Source: Synechococcus sp. HJ21-Hayes
Lineage (GTDB): Bacteria > Cyanobacteriota > Cyanobacteriia > PCC-6307 > Cyanobiaceae
Length of the DNA: 64,000 bases
Reading direction: 5' to 3'
Assembly: GCF_024345835.1 (NCBI RefSeq)
Contig: NZ_JAGQBW010000004.1
Coordinates: forward strand, 107,024 to 171,023
Shown here: positions 51,644 to 63,937 of the stretch, in pieces
Position numbering within the stretch: position 1 is the stretch's first letter
How the letters are laid out: every line of letters starts with the position of its first letter
Notes under the pieces: generated by a model
What the model was told of the DNA's origin: nothing
The model's database searches: none
The model's input: only the letters and a program-made list of their open reading frames with translations
Made by a program: the position numbers and the translations under genes

Positions 51644-52774
51644 TCAGCTACGAATCTGCACGGGCATCACCAGATACGTGAAGTCCGCCTCGTCGATGGG
51701 GCCCAGCACCACCGGTGTGGTGGGGGCGTTGCAGCGCAGCTCCACCCGCTCGGTGGCCATGGCCTTGAGGCCCTCCAGCACGTAGCGCACGTTGAAGGCA
51801 ATCTGGATCGCGTCACCGCTCACCTCGGCGGCCAGGGCTTCCGAACCACTCCCTACATCCTGGGCGTCGGCGCTGATGGCCAGCTGGCCGGCGCTGGGAT
51901 CACTGGTGATCTTCACCACGTTGTTGTGCTGATCGGCCAGCACCGCCACCCGCTCGAGGGCATTGATGAAGGCCCTGCGATCCAGCTTCAAGCTACGGGC
52001 AAAACTCTCGGGAATGAGCTGGCGATAGTTGGGGTAAGCGCCATCGAGGCTGCGGCTGGTGAGCACCTGATCGGCCCAGTGGAACACCACCTGACCGCGG
52101 TCGCAGAACAGGCTCACCGGATCACTGCCGGAGCGGGCCGAGAGCAGGCGCTCCAGTTCCCGTAGGGAGCGGGCCGGCACGGTGACGTCCACGCTGCCTT
52201 GACCGGCTCCCGTGTTTTGCAACCGTAGAACTGCCAGGCGGTGACCATCGGTGGCAGCGCACTCCAGGCCCTGATCGTCCAAACCCAGGTGCACACCGGT
52301 GAGCAGTTGCTTGGCCTCATCGCCGCTGCTGGCGAACAGGGTGGCCCGCAGGCCCTTCACGAGCACCTCGGGATCCAGCTTGATCGGCGTGCTGCTCTGC
52401 GCGAGGGGCAGCTCGGGGAAGTCGTCGGCAGGCATGCCACGCATCTGGTAACTGCCCGACTGGCTGGTGAGCTCCACCTGCTGGCTGCCGTCTTCCCAAC
52501 TGAGGGTGATGGGGCTGTCGCCAGGCATCCGCGACACGATTTCGCCAAAGAGACGAGCCGGCAGGGTGATGGCACCGCTGCTCTGCACCGAGGCGGACAG
52601 GCTGGTTTGGATCCCGAGGCTGAGATCAAACCCGGTGAGGCTGAGGCGGCCTGTGCCGGCATCGGCCGTGAGCAGCACGTTGGCCAGCACCGGATGGGTG
52701 GGACGACCTGCCACAGCCCGGCTCACCAGCTGAAGGCTGGCATTGAGTTCGGCCTGGGAGCAGACCAGCTTCAT
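51644..52774 (-). CDS. dnaN: DNA polymerase III beta sliding clamp
   Basis: The beta clamp tethers the replicase to DNA. The 376-residue protein has MKLVCSQAELNASLQLVSRAVAGRPTHPVLANVLL, GFDLSLGIQTSL, and the third-domain end ATERVELRCNAPTTPVVL..LVMPVQ. ATG 52774 matches the family. It is the first gene left of the DnaA-box-rich gap and reads away from it, as dnaN does in picocyanobacteria. Confidence 0.97.
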   Translation of the reverse strand: MKLVCSQAELNASLQLVSRAVAGRPTHPVLANVLLTADAGTGRLSLTGFDLSLGIQTSLSASVQSSGAITLPARLFGEIVSRMPGDSPITLSWEDGSQQVELTSQSGSYQMRGMPADDFPELPLAQSSTPIKLDPEVLVKGLRATLFASSGDEAKQLLTGVHLGLDDQGLECAATDGHRLAVLRLQNTGAGQGSVDVTVPARSLRELERLLSARSGSDPVSLFCDRGQVVFHWADQVLTSRSLDGAYPNYRQLIPESFARSLKLDRRAFINALERVAVLADQHNNVVKITSDPSAGQLAISADAQDVGSGSEALAAEVSGDAIQIAFNVRYVLEGLKAMATERVELRCNAPTTPVVLGPIDEADFTYLVMPVQIRS

Positions 52775-53185
52775 GGCGTACCGGAACGGCCCCCCACGCT
52801 TCCACAAGCCGCCCCGAAGCGCAACGGGGCTGAACGAACGGATTCCCCGCGTTTCCCCAACCTGCGGTTAAACGGATTTGGATTCTTTTTAATCAAAACC
52901 TAAATCCGTAGTCGTAGGCCCTGCGGAAAACAGGCAAAAGCTGTTAAACCCATTGCAGGCAAAGGGTTTTTGTTTCCTCAGGCTGCGGAAAACGTTGGCG
53001 GACTTTCGGCCTGCTCCCGCTTTTCCACGGTTTCCCGACCCTGGGGAAAACGGGCCTTGATCGACGGCTGTTTTTGACCTGTGGTTTTCCCGGTTCGCCG
53101 GCCCCTGTTTCCCCAGGTTGTGGACAGACGGTTTGTGAGGTGGTTGTGCTGTTTTCGTGGCGCCAGGCCAGTGATGGCGGCCAGC
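52775..53185. other. oriC: Probable chromosomal replication origin (oriC)
   Basis: This gene-free stretch between dnaN and thrC holds a cluster of TTTTCCACA-like DnaA boxes. Examples: TGCGGAAAA at 52922-52930 and 52984-52992 (complement TTTTCCGCA), TTTTCCACG at 53021-53029, TGGGGAAAA at 53042-53050, GTTTCCCCA at 53107-53115 and TGTGGACAG at 53119-53127. An AT-rich run at 52877-52906, exceptional in this GC-rich DNA, could be the unwinding element. Cyanobacterial oriC is known upstream of dnaN with TTTTCCACA boxes. By eye the + strand turns from C-rich to G-rich across it. Confidence 0.8.
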
Positions 53186-53218
53186 AAAAAGCCCCGCAGT
53201 GCTTTGCACTGCGGGGCT
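53186..53218 (-). terminator. Rho-independent terminator of thrC
   Basis: A perfect 13-bp stem (AGCCCCGCAGTGC / GCACTGCGGGGCT, loop TTT) at 53190-53218 is followed, on the minus strand, by five T (53190-53186). It lies 33 bases past the thrC stop and would stop transcription before oriC. Confidence 0.9.
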
Positions 53219-53251
53219 GATTCGGGTTCGGATGCGGTGGCGGCTGGGGCC

Positions 53252-54343
53252 TTAGAAGCCCATCACCTGGGCCACGGTGGCTGTATCGGGGTCGAGCCCC
53301 GTGTGGAACTTGGAATCGTTGTGCTCAATGGCGGTGGTGGGATCCTTGAGGCCATTGCCCGTGAGCACGCACACCACCGTGGCGCCGGCGGGCACTTCAT
53401 CGCGCCGCTTGATCAAGCCGGCCACGGAGGCGGCGCTGGCGGGTTCGCAGAACACTCCCTCGCCACTGCCCAGAAGCTTGTAGGCGTCGATGATCTCCGC
53501 GTCTGTCACGGCCATGAAATCGCCGTTGCTCTCGCTGCGGGCCACCAGGGCCTTTTCCCGGTTCACTGGGTTGCCAATCCGGATCGCGGTGGCAATGGTG
53601 TCGGGATGCTCCACCGTGTGGCCCAGTACCAGGGGTGCGGATCCAGCGGCCTGGAAGCCCATCATTCGCGGCAGCCGCCGGCTGTGGCCGGCCGCCTTGT
53701 ATTCGTTGAAGCCCATCCAGTAGGCGCTGATGTTGCCGGCGTTACCTACAGGGATGCAGAGCCAGTCCGGGGCCTCGCCCAGGGCATCCACCACCTCGAA
53801 GGCGGCTGTTTTCTGCCCCTGCAGCCGGTAGGGGTTGAGCGAGTTCACCAGGGTCACTGGATACTGCTCAGCCACCTCGCGCACGATCGCTAGGGCTCGG
53901 TCGAAGTTGCCCTTTACGGCCAGAACTTCGGCGCCATAGAGCAGGGCCTGGGCCAGCTTGCCCTGGGCAACGTAGCCATCGGGGATCAGCACGAAGGCCC
54001 GCATGCCGCCGCGGCGGGCATAGGCGGCCGCGGCCGCCGAGGTGTTGCCCGTGCTGGCGCAGATCACCGCCTCCGAGCCTGCTTCCTTGGCCTTGCTGAT
54101 GGCCATGGTCATGCCCCGGTCCTTGAAGGAGCCCGTGGGGTTGAGGCCGTCGTATTTGAGGAACACCTTCACGCCCTTGCCGATGCGCTCGGCGATCACC
54201 GGTGCCGGGATCAGCGGTGTAGCCCCCTCGCGCAGGGTGATCACGGGTGTCTTGTTCGACACCGGCAGCCAGCGGCGGTAGCCCTCAATCAGGCCCGGCC
54301 AGTCCTGCATGGCCGGGCGGCGTCTGAAGGGCAGCAGGGGCAC
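53252..54343 (-). CDS. thrC: Threonine synthase
   Basis: ThrC converts O-phosphohomoserine to threonine with PLP. The 363-residue protein has the PLP lysine in NPTGSFKDRGM, ICASTGNTSAAAAAYA, IPVGNAGNISAYWMGF and GSGEGVFCEPASAASVAGL. It is the last gene of the ABC1 / DUF1400 / thrC minus-strand run and is closed by a strong terminator. An inner ATG at MQDWPGL is also possible. Confidence 0.95.
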   Translation of the reverse strand: MPLLPFRRRPAMQDWPGLIEGYRRWLPVSNKTPVITLREGATPLIPAPVIAERIGKGVKVFLKYDGLNPTGSFKDRGMTMAISKAKEAGSEAVICASTGNTSAAAAAYARRGGMRAFVLIPDGYVAQGKLAQALLYGAEVLAVKGNFDRALAIVREVAEQYPVTLVNSLNPYRLQGQKTAAFEVVDALGEAPDWLCIPVGNAGNISAYWMGFNEYKAAGHSRRLPRMMGFQAAGSAPLVLGHTVEHPDTIATAIRIGNPVNREKALVARSESNGDFMAVTDAEIIDAYKLLGSGEGVFCEPASAASVAGLIKRRDEVPAGATVVCVLTGNGLKDPTTAIEHNDSKFHTGLDPDTATVAQVMGF

Positions 54344-54395
54344 GGGCGCAGGGGAAGGCTGAAACTGAATCTAAGGCGCAGGTTTCAATCCGGAA

Positions 54396-55025
54396 TCAGG
54401 AGCCCTGTTTCTGCGCTGGGGTGTCACCGGCCTGGCCCTGGGAACCCCGCAGGCCGTCGAGGGGGGATTCGGAGAAGAATTTCACCAACTCGCTCACCGA
54501 GCTGGCCTTCTTCAGGACAGCCAGCAACGCCGGAATGCTCACTTCCATCTCGTCGGTGGGGTAGGCCTTGAGGAAGCCGATGGCGGAGAGGCGGCCATCG
54601 CCCTGGGCCAGGCCGTTGATCACGGCGGCTCGGAGGGCCGGAACCCCCACAGAACTGGCTTTGAGGGGGTACACGATCCGGCCCACCCGCGCCAGGATTG
54701 CCTCACCGATGCGGGTGCTCAGCAGGCGGCTGGTGAGCACGATTGGCAGGCTCAGCTCCATCTTCAGCAGCTTCGCCATCTCCTGGGGCTGCTGCTTGGC
54801 GATGGCCAGGACATCGGACAGCAGGCCGCGGGCCTGGCCGGTTTGAGCTAGATACTCCATGTCGGCCACGGAGATGGAGCGCCGGAAGGCGCCGCTCACG
54901 AACACCAGGTTCTCGGCGGCCATGGCTGCCGGGCTTCCACCGCCAACCGCCAGGCTGAGGCCCAGCAGGGCTGCAGCCAGACGCTGGCGTTTGGGCATGG
55001 CCATGGCTGATCGGCTGCGTTGCAT
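54396..55025 (-). CDS. DUF1400-domain secreted protein
   Basis: This 209-residue protein has a signal peptide (about 12-36, ending AAMAA) followed by a DUF1400-like domain (ENLVFVSGAFRRSISVADMEYLAQTG, LLKMELSLPIVLTSRLLSTRIGE). In other cyanobacteria DUF1400 precedes an alpha/beta hydrolase, but that catalytic part is missing here and no GxSxG is visible. ATG 55025 gives the signal peptide, 20 bases after the ABC1 gene. Function unknown. Confidence 0.82.
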   Translation of the reverse strand: MQRSRSAMAMPKRQRLAAALLGLSLAVGGGSPAAMAAENLVFVSGAFRRSISVADMEYLAQTGQARGLLSDVLAIAKQQPQEMAKLLKMELSLPIVLTSRLLSTRIGEAILARVGRIVYPLKASSVGVPALRAAVINGLAQGDGRLSAIGFLKAYPTDEMEVSIPALLAVLKKASSVSELVKFFSESPLDGLRGSQGQAGDTPAQKQGS

Positions 55026-55045
55026 GCTCTGAACAGTAGGCCGAT

Positions 55046-57058
55046 TCAACGAACGGCCGGACTCACCAGCACATCGCGCACCAGCCGCACCATGCTCCGC
55101 TCGGCCAGGCCACGGGCCAGGGCCAGGCCCATCTGGCGCAGCTCGCTTTCCTGCAGCAGCCGCGGCAGCCGCTTGAGCAGCAGCTGCGGTTCGAAGCCCG
55201 GCAGTTGCTGCAGGATCCCCACCAGCCGTTGGATCGGCTCCAGGGAGAGCAGTTCCAGATCGCTGCTGCTGATGGGGCCGCGGTCCCGCAGGCCGGGGGG
55301 CTGGAGGGGCCGGGGTAGCCGCTGGCTGAGGCGCAGGGCCGTTTGCCAACCCAGGGCATCCATCTGGTTCACCGCAGCCTCCACCAGCTGGTTGCGCAGC
55401 AGGCCGGCCTTGGGCGAGAACAGGAAATCCAGCACCTGATCCAGTAAGCCATCGAGATCCAGCTGGGCGCCGCTGGCGGCGCTGCTGATCAGGTTGTCGA
55501 GTCGCTGCCAGCGGAAGATCTCGCCATCGAACAGCATTTCCTTGAGGCTGTTGCGCAACTGGGGATCGGGGTCTTCCATCAGCCGGCGGGCGAAGTAGGG
55601 GTAGGCGGCGCCGAGGATCTTGAAGTCCGGATCCACGCTCAGGGCGATCCCTTCCAGTGTGACCAGGGAGCGAATGATCAGGGCGTAGTAGGGCGGCACC
55701 CGGAACGGGAAGCGATACATCACCCCCGAGAGGTCGTCGGTGACAGCCTTGAAGTCCATGCGGCTGACGCCCATCTCCATGGCCTGGCCGAACACGCCTT
55801 CGAAGGCCGGCACGATTGGCTCAAGGTTCACGTCTTCCGCCAGGAAGCCGAGGCTCACAAAGTCTTTGCTGAGCTTGCCGAAATTGCGGTTCACCAGGTG
55901 CACCACTGCCTGGATCAGGCCGGTGCGGCTCTCGCGGCTCACCTCGCTCATCATCCCGAAATCCAGGTAGGCCAGGCGGCCATCGGGCAGGGCCAGCAGG
56001 TTGCCGGGGTGGGGATCGGCGTGAAAGAAGCCGTGCTCCAGCAGCTGTTGCAATGAGCAGTTCACCCCCACCGTCACCATGTCGTCGGGGTCGATGCCCA
56101 GCTGGCGCACCGCCTCGAGGTTGGTGAGCTTCACCCCATCGATCCATTCCATGGTGAGCACCCGCCGGGCCGTGGCATGGCGGTAGATGCGGGGAACGGC
56201 GATGCGGGGGTTGTGGGCGTGCAGGGCTGCAAAGGCCTCGGCATTGGAGGCCTCGTTGCAGTAGTCCATCTCCTCGAACACCCGCTTGCCCAGCTCATCG
56301 ATCAGGGCCACGAGGTCGGAGCGGATCAACCCCACGTTCTGGTTGAGCCAGGCGGCGATGTTGCGCACGATGTAGAGATCGAGCGTGATCTGCTCCCGTA
56401 GGCCGGGGCGCTGCACCTTCACGGCCACCTTCTCGCCGTTGAGCAGCACACCCCTGTGCACCTGGCCGAGGGAGGCGGCGGAGATGGGCTCCCGTTCCAG
56501 CTCGGCATAGATGGTGTGGATCGGGGCGCCGAGGTCCTCCTCGATGCAGGCCATGGCCAGGGTGGAATCGAAGCCGGGCAGTTGATCCTGCAGGCCCGCC
56601 AGTTCATCCAGCAGCAGTGGCGGCACGATGTCCGGCCGAGTCGAGAGGGCCTGGCCGGCCTTGATGAAGGCGGGGCCCAGGGAGGCCACCAGATCCGCGG
56701 CTTCCTTGGCCCGGGCCTTGGCGTGGTCGCCGTTCTTGAGTTCGCCGGTGAGCCAGTCGAACCCCACCCCTAGGAGATAGAGGCCGATGGGCACCAGGGT
56801 TTGCCAGAGGCGCCGGATCAGCCGTTGGGGATGGCCCGCGTAGATGCGGGTGATGGCGGCCGGGTCGTAGCTGAGCAGGCCGGAGGCCTCGATGAAGTCG
56901 CTCAGGTCGGCGCTGGACGCGGGGGGAGCGGTGGCTGTCTCGCCAGTGTCCGGGAGATCTGTACGGCCTGTACAGATCTCTGCCGGGCCCTCCAGCTCGG
57001 CCACCACGGTTGCTGATTCAGGATGCGCGCTGGCCATGGCGCCGGGGCCGCAGCCCAT
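55046..57058 (-). CDS. ABC1/UbiB-family atypical kinase
   Basis: This 670-residue ABC1K protein of the UbiB/COQ8 family is linked in cyanobacteria and plastids to prenylquinone and membrane-lipid metabolism. It has the Ala/Gly-rich KxGQ motif LGPAFIKAGQALSTRPDI, the nucleotide loop ISAASLGQVHRGVLLNGEKVAVKVQRPGLR (invariant Lys), FFHADPHPGNLLALPDG (catalytic Asp) and LAYLDFGMMSE (DFG). Two C-terminal hydrophobic parts follow. The first ~50 residues are low-complexity and contain a perfect DNA palindrome (56954-56980), so the true start is uncertain: ATG 57058 or 57037. Confidence 0.9.
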   Translation of the reverse strand: MGCGPGAMASAHPESATVVAELEGPAEICTGRTDLPDTGETATAPPASSADLSDFIEASGLLSYDPAAITRIYAGHPQRLIRRLWQTLVPIGLYLLGVGFDWLTGELKNGDHAKARAKEAADLVASLGPAFIKAGQALSTRPDIVPPLLLDELAGLQDQLPGFDSTLAMACIEEDLGAPIHTIYAELEREPISAASLGQVHRGVLLNGEKVAVKVQRPGLREQITLDLYIVRNIAAWLNQNVGLIRSDLVALIDELGKRVFEEMDYCNEASNAEAFAALHAHNPRIAVPRIYRHATARRVLTMEWIDGVKLTNLEAVRQLGIDPDDMVTVGVNCSLQQLLEHGFFHADPHPGNLLALPDGRLAYLDFGMMSEVSRESRTGLIQAVVHLVNRNFGKLSKDFVSLGFLAEDVNLEPIVPAFEGVFGQAMEMGVSRMDFKAVTDDLSGVMYRFPFRVPPYYALIIRSLVTLEGIALSVDPDFKILGAAYPYFARRLMEDPDPQLRNSLKEMLFDGEIFRWQRLDNLISSAASGAQLDLDGLLDQVLDFLFSPKAGLLRNQLVEAAVNQMDALGWQTALRLSQRLPRPLQPPGLRDRGPISSSDLELLSLEPIQRLVGILQQLPGFEPQLLLKRLPRLLQESELRQMGLALARGLAERSMVRLVRDVLVSPAVR
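56954..56980. promoter_or_regulatory. Perfect CTGTAC-N5-GTACAG palindrome between ABC1 and recN (site 4)
   Basis: GAGATCTGTAC-GGCCT-GTACAGATCTC has 11 perfectly paired bases on each side. It falls inside the annotated N-terminus of the ABC1 gene and about 160 bases upstream of the divergent recN start. It is the longest uninterrupted member of the four-site set. Confidence 0.6.
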
Positions 57059-57138
57059 TCACGGATTGGTCCCCTTCTAAACGAAAGAGACTGCCGCTAC
57101 GGTCGGCCCGGTCACCCATCCGGTAACCGGATGCGCCT

Positions 57139-58827
57139 GTGCTCACCGGTCTGCGCCTTCACAACATTGCCCTGATCGAGCAGCTGCAGCTCGATTTCAG
57201 CGGTGGCTTCACGGTGCTCACCGGGGAAACCGGCGCCGGTAAGTCGATCCTGCTGGATGCCCTAGATGCCCTGCTGGGCGGCACGGCCGGGGGCTCTGCC
57301 AGCCGCTTGCTGCGCCAGGGCCAGGATCGCGGCCTGATCGAAGCCAGTTTTTCGCTCACCCCGCCGCTGCAGGCTTGGCTGGAGCAGCAGCGGCTCGAGG
57401 CCGATGAGGCGGAGATCCTGCTCAGCCGAGAATGGCGCCTCGGTGACGGCCGGCTCAACAGTCGCCATCGGCTCAATGGGGTGGCGGTGAACCGCGGCCA
57501 GATTCAGGAGCTGCGGCCCCTGCTGCTGGATCTCACCGTGCAGGGACAAACCCAACAGCTGGCCCGGCCCGGCCAGCAGCGCCACTGGCTGGATCGCTTT
57601 GGTGGTGCCGCCCTCCAGCCGGCGCTGGAGCCCGTGGCTGAGGCCTACCGGGCCTGGAAGCGGGCGGCGGCGGCCCTAGAGCTGGCCCGCAGCTCCTGGC
57701 TGCAGCTGCAGCAGGAGCGCCAGCGCCAGGAGCAGTTGCTGGAGGATTTGGAGGCTGCCCGCCTTGACGACCCTGCCGAGCGCCAGCGGCTCGAGCAGGA
57801 GGAGAACCGCCTCGCCCATGGGGTGCGGCTGCAGGAGGGCGTGATGACCCTGCTCGGCCGGCTGGTGGAGGGGGCGGAACAGGCCCCTTCCGCCCTGGAT
57901 CACCTGGCGGCTTGCGAGCAGGAACTGAGCCAGATGGAGGTCCTTGACGCTGGCGTTGCGGCCTTGCGCAGCCGCTGCAGTGATGGCCTGGCAGGTCTGC
58001 AGGATCTGGTCCGTGATCTCGAGCGCTATGGCGCCGGCCTCGAGAGTGATCCCGAGAGCCTGGGGGCCCTGCAGGAGCGCATCGCCCAGCTCAAGGCCCT
58101 CGAACGCCGCCATGGCCGCGACCTCGCCGCGTTGATCGAGCTGCGGGACCAGCTGCGGCTGCAGTTGGCCCCCGGTGGGGCCGAGGCCAGCCTTGAGGCC
58201 CTGCAGACCGGTGAGGCTGCCGCCCGCCAGTGCCGCGACCGCGCCAATGGCGCCCTCAGCAGCGCCCGCCAGCAGGCCGCAACGGCGCTGGAGCAGCAGT
58301 TGATGGAGGCCTTGCGGCCCATGGGCCTGGCCAATGTGCGTTTTGCCGTGGCCATCGAGCCCGCACCTCCCGGCGCCGAGGGGGCCGATGCGGTGCAGTT
58401 CCTGTTCTCCGCCAACCCCGGCCAGCCCCTGGCCCCCCTGGCCGAGGTGGCCTCCGGCGGCGAGATGAGCCGTTTCCTGCTGGCGCTGAAAACCTGCCTG
58501 GCCGCGGCGGATCCCCACGTGACCCTGCTGTTCGATGAGATTGATACGGGCGTGAGCGGCCGGGTGAGCGGTGCCATGGCCGCCTTGCTGCAGCGGCTGG
58601 CCCAGCAGCGCCAGGTGTTCTGCGTGACCCACCAGCCCCTGGTGGCTGCAGCGGCTGACCATCACTTTCGGGTGTCCAAGCAGGTGCTGGAGGGCATCAC
58701 CCACACCCAGGTGTCCCAACTGCGGGACACTCAGGCCCGCGAGGCCGAACTGGCCGAACTGGCCGGCGGGGATTCCGGTGAAACCCGTAGCTACGCCGCC
58801 AGCCTGCTGGGCAAACGGGTGGCCTGA
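57139..58827 (+). CDS. recN: DNA repair ATPase RecN
   Basis: RecN is an SMC-like protein acting early at double-strand breaks. The 562-residue protein has the Walker A TGETGAGKSILLDALDALLGG, a coiled-coil middle (about 180-400) and the C-terminal signature EVASGGEMSRFLLALK with Walker B TLLFDEIDTGVSGRVS. The start is GTG 57139. Its TGA overlaps the next ATG (TGATG). Confidence 0.95.
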   Translation: MLTGLRLHNIALIEQLQLDFSGGFTVLTGETGAGKSILLDALDALLGGTAGGSASRLLRQGQDRGLIEASFSLTPPLQAWLEQQRLEADEAEILLSREWRLGDGRLNSRHRLNGVAVNRGQIQELRPLLLDLTVQGQTQQLARPGQQRHWLDRFGGAALQPALEPVAEAYRAWKRAAAALELARSSWLQLQQERQRQEQLLEDLEAARLDDPAERQRLEQEENRLAHGVRLQEGVMTLLGRLVEGAEQAPSALDHLAACEQELSQMEVLDAGVAALRSRCSDGLAGLQDLVRDLERYGAGLESDPESLGALQERIAQLKALERRHGRDLAALIELRDQLRLQLAPGGAEASLEALQTGEAAARQCRDRANGALSSARQQAATALEQQLMEALRPMGLANVRFAVAIEPAPPGAEGADAVQFLFSANPGQPLAPLAEVASGGEMSRFLLALKTCLAAADPHVTLLFDEIDTGVSGRVSGAMAALLQRLAQQRQVFCVTHQPLVAAAADHHFRVSKQVLEGITHTQVSQLRDTQAREAELAELAGGDSGETRSYAASLLGKRVA

Positions 58828-59441
58828 TGGGTCCCCTGAGCAGCACCTGGCCCTACCTGGCCTGCCTGGCCCTCTCGGTGTTGTGCACCACCCTGCTGGG
58901 TGGGCAGCTGGGCTTTGGCCTGGCACCTCTGTGGCTGTTGCTGCTGGGCTGTGGCGGGCTCTGGTGCCGCTGGCAGCGGCGGAGTTTGAGCCGGCCCTGG
59001 CTGTTGGCCCTGGGGCTGCTCGCTAGTGCCCAGCTGCTGCTGCATCTGCTGGCGGTGAACCTGGCGATGGTGCGCCTGCAGCTGAGTGCCCGCCTGCTCT
59101 TGGCTGAATCCCTGGAGCTCTATCTGGCCGTGAACGGGCTCTTTCTGTTCTGGTATTGGTTTTTTGATGCGCCCCTGCGGGACCGCAGCGATGGCGGCAT
59201 TCCCATCGGGGTGCTGTTTCCTGAAGAGGATCTGGAGGAGCGCTTGTTGGGCCAGCGGCGCTGGTTACCGGGCTGGTTCGACTATCTGTTCTTCACCGTG
59301 ATCGCCAGCAATTCGCTGGGCCCCCCCGATGGCCATGCCGTGGTGGGCCCCTCGCTCAAGGCCATTCAGATGCTGCACAGCTTGGCGATGATCAGCGTGT
59401 TCATCCTGATCCTGGCCAGGGCCATCAACACCCTGGGTTAA
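58827..59441 (+). CDS. Membrane protein with a pore-loop-like C-terminus
   Basis: This 204-residue protein has about four hydrophobic helices. The last part ([17 protein letters not shown], then [28 protein letters not shown]) has the shape of the pore helix, filter and inner helix of two-TM ion channels, but the filter TVGYGD is replaced by SNSLGPPD. It is coupled to recN by TGATG. Whether it conducts ions is unknown. Confidence 0.75.
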   Translation: MGPLSSTWPYLACLALSVLCTTLLGGQLGFGLAPLWLLLLGCGGLWCRWQRRSLSRPWLLALGLLASAQLLLHLLAVNLAMVRLQLSARLLLAESLELYLAVNGLFLFWYWFFDAPLRDRSDGGIPIGVLFPEEDLEERLLGQRRWLPGWFDYLFFTVIASNSLGPPDGHAVVGPSLKAIQMLHSLAMISVFILILARAINTLG

Positions 59442-59492
59442 TCCTCCTGCCATCGCGGCGCCCGTAGACTCGGCGGTTCACGATCCGGCTGC

Positions 59493-62495
<3,003 letters not shown>

Positions 62496-62846
62496 GGGGT
62501 GGTCTTGGAGGGGTAGGGGAAGGGCAGGGAGTGGCTTGGGTTGTGGCTAATCGGAGGCTGAGGGGAGCCAAGACGTAGGTGGAGCGTCTTTGAGGGGTAG
62601 AAGGCTTCTGGGCAGTGGGTTGAGGACTGGTTCCTTAGGGGTATTGGGACCTTATGCAGGATTGGCATAAGCCAGTAGGGGTCTGAAGGAATCCGGAGGC
62701 ACAAGACCTTGAGGGCAGTTGCAGCAGAGTGCCGCAGGTCCCTTCGAGGTCTTGGGGCTTAGGATCCCAGTTGCAGTCTTGTGTTTGGGACTACTGGCAT
62801 TGGGCTGAGGGTCTTAAGGGACGCTGAAGGAAGTGGGTTAGATTTG
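62496..62846. other. G-rich gene-free stretch
   Basis: I see no credible gene here. The + strand is unusually G-rich with many GAGGGG, TAGGGG and GGTCTTGG words and few C, and it has more A/T than the genes to the left. No tRNA fold and no terminator with a T-run was found. It may be decayed sequence at the edge of an island. Confidence 0.6.
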
Positions 62847-62934
62847 GCAGCAATGCAGCAATGCAGCAATGCAGCAATGCAGCAATGCAGCAATGCAGCA
62901 ATGCAGCAATGCAGCAATGCAGCAATGCAGCAAT
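62847..62934 (+). repeat. Tandem repeat, 11 copies of GCAGCAAT
   Basis: Eleven perfect 8-bp units occur without spacer. As 8 is not a multiple of 3, three units encode an 8-residue period (MQQCSNAA) in any open frame, and a change of one unit shifts the frame. It lies 60 bases upstream of the lectin-like ATG. It is not CRISPR, having no spacers. Confidence 0.97.
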
Positions 62935-62994
62935 GCATATGGGTGCTTTTGCTGGTCCTGATTTCTTTAGTCCTTCTTGAGTGGGTTGATTCTT

Positions 62995-63937
62995 ATGGCT
63001 ACTCCAGCAATTCGCGGCAATAACCTTTATATATACAATCGAATCAGACTGGACAAGCTCGGAAGCATATTCTGTTGAGCTGGGTGGACATTTGGCAACA
63101 ATAAATGATGAAGCTGAAAATATTTGGATTACTAGATTTGGGTCGAACCTATGGATTGGCTGGAGAAGGGGATATCAATGGTCTAGTGGTGAGGTCACTT
63201 CGTATGAAAATTGGCATCAAGGGCATCCAGATGAGCGAAGATTGGTTGACTATGCGCGCATTGGTGAAGGTGGAAGGTGGTTTACGGCGTCGAATGACGG
63301 GAACAGCGGTGCGGGTGGCTATAAAAGGGGAATCGCAGAAATCCCCCTAACCCTTGCTATAACACGCCAAGGTGAAGTCAAAGAAGGCGCAGGATCTTTC
63401 ACAACTTCCATCAATCTTAATGCGGGTAATCAGACATCAGGAAACCTTGCAAAAGGTGCTCAGGTATGGTGGCAAATTTCAGGAATCACAGGTGATGATC
63501 TTTTATCAGGTACTTTGAGTGGTTCTGGCACCATTCAGCAGGGCAAGCTAGATATTCAGCATTCCCTAAAGGTTGATACTGACTCTGGAGAGATTTTTGA
63601 GGTCTCTGTCTATTCTGATGCTGGACTCACGCAACAGATTGGAACGACAAATTCTGTTGTTATCGATGAGGGAGTTGACAATGGTAATACTGGCGATCTC
63701 CCGGGTGGTCAGTACGCAGGCAGTGCTCCCTTAATTCGAGCCAATAGTCTTTATACACTTACAACCACTGAAAGAGATTGGAGGTCTGCTGAAAATAATG
63801 CCATCAGCCTTGGAGGTCATCTAGTTAATATTGACTCAATAGGCGAAAACGATTTCATCGTAGATTTCTTTAGGGAATCTCTGGACAAACGGGTCTTGAT
63901 CCGTTCGCGGGACGCAGCAACTCTGCTTTCACCGTGA
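62995..63937 (+). pseudogene. C-type-lectin / Calx-beta-like surface protein, frameshifted and truncated
   Basis: ATG 62995 starts MATPAIRGNNLY. After a (TA)4 run at 63028-63035 the homologous reading continues in another frame (TIESDWTSSEAYSVELGGHLATI), so the gene is frameshifted there; loss of two TA units or gain of one would restore it. The downstream frame (to 63937) has a complete C-type lectin domain (LGGHLATI, LWIGW, SYENWHQGHP, GIAEIP), then a beta-sandwich with ITRQGEVKEGAGSFT and VDTDSGEIFEVSVYSD, then the start of a second lectin domain (NSLYTLTTTERDWRSAE, LGGHLVNID). It breaks at about 63884. It is strongly AT-rich, unlike its neighbours, which suggests horizontal transfer. Such domains are typical of large cell-surface proteins. 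Confidence 0.6.

Noticed and set aside
62847..62934. CRISPR array
   Set aside because: The units are 8 bp, contiguous and without spacers; no cas gene is present.
62781..63023. Open frame through the 8-bp repeat (80 codons)
   Set aside because: Its length comes mainly from the repeat, and no start signal or family is seen. The hydrophobic end may be chance.
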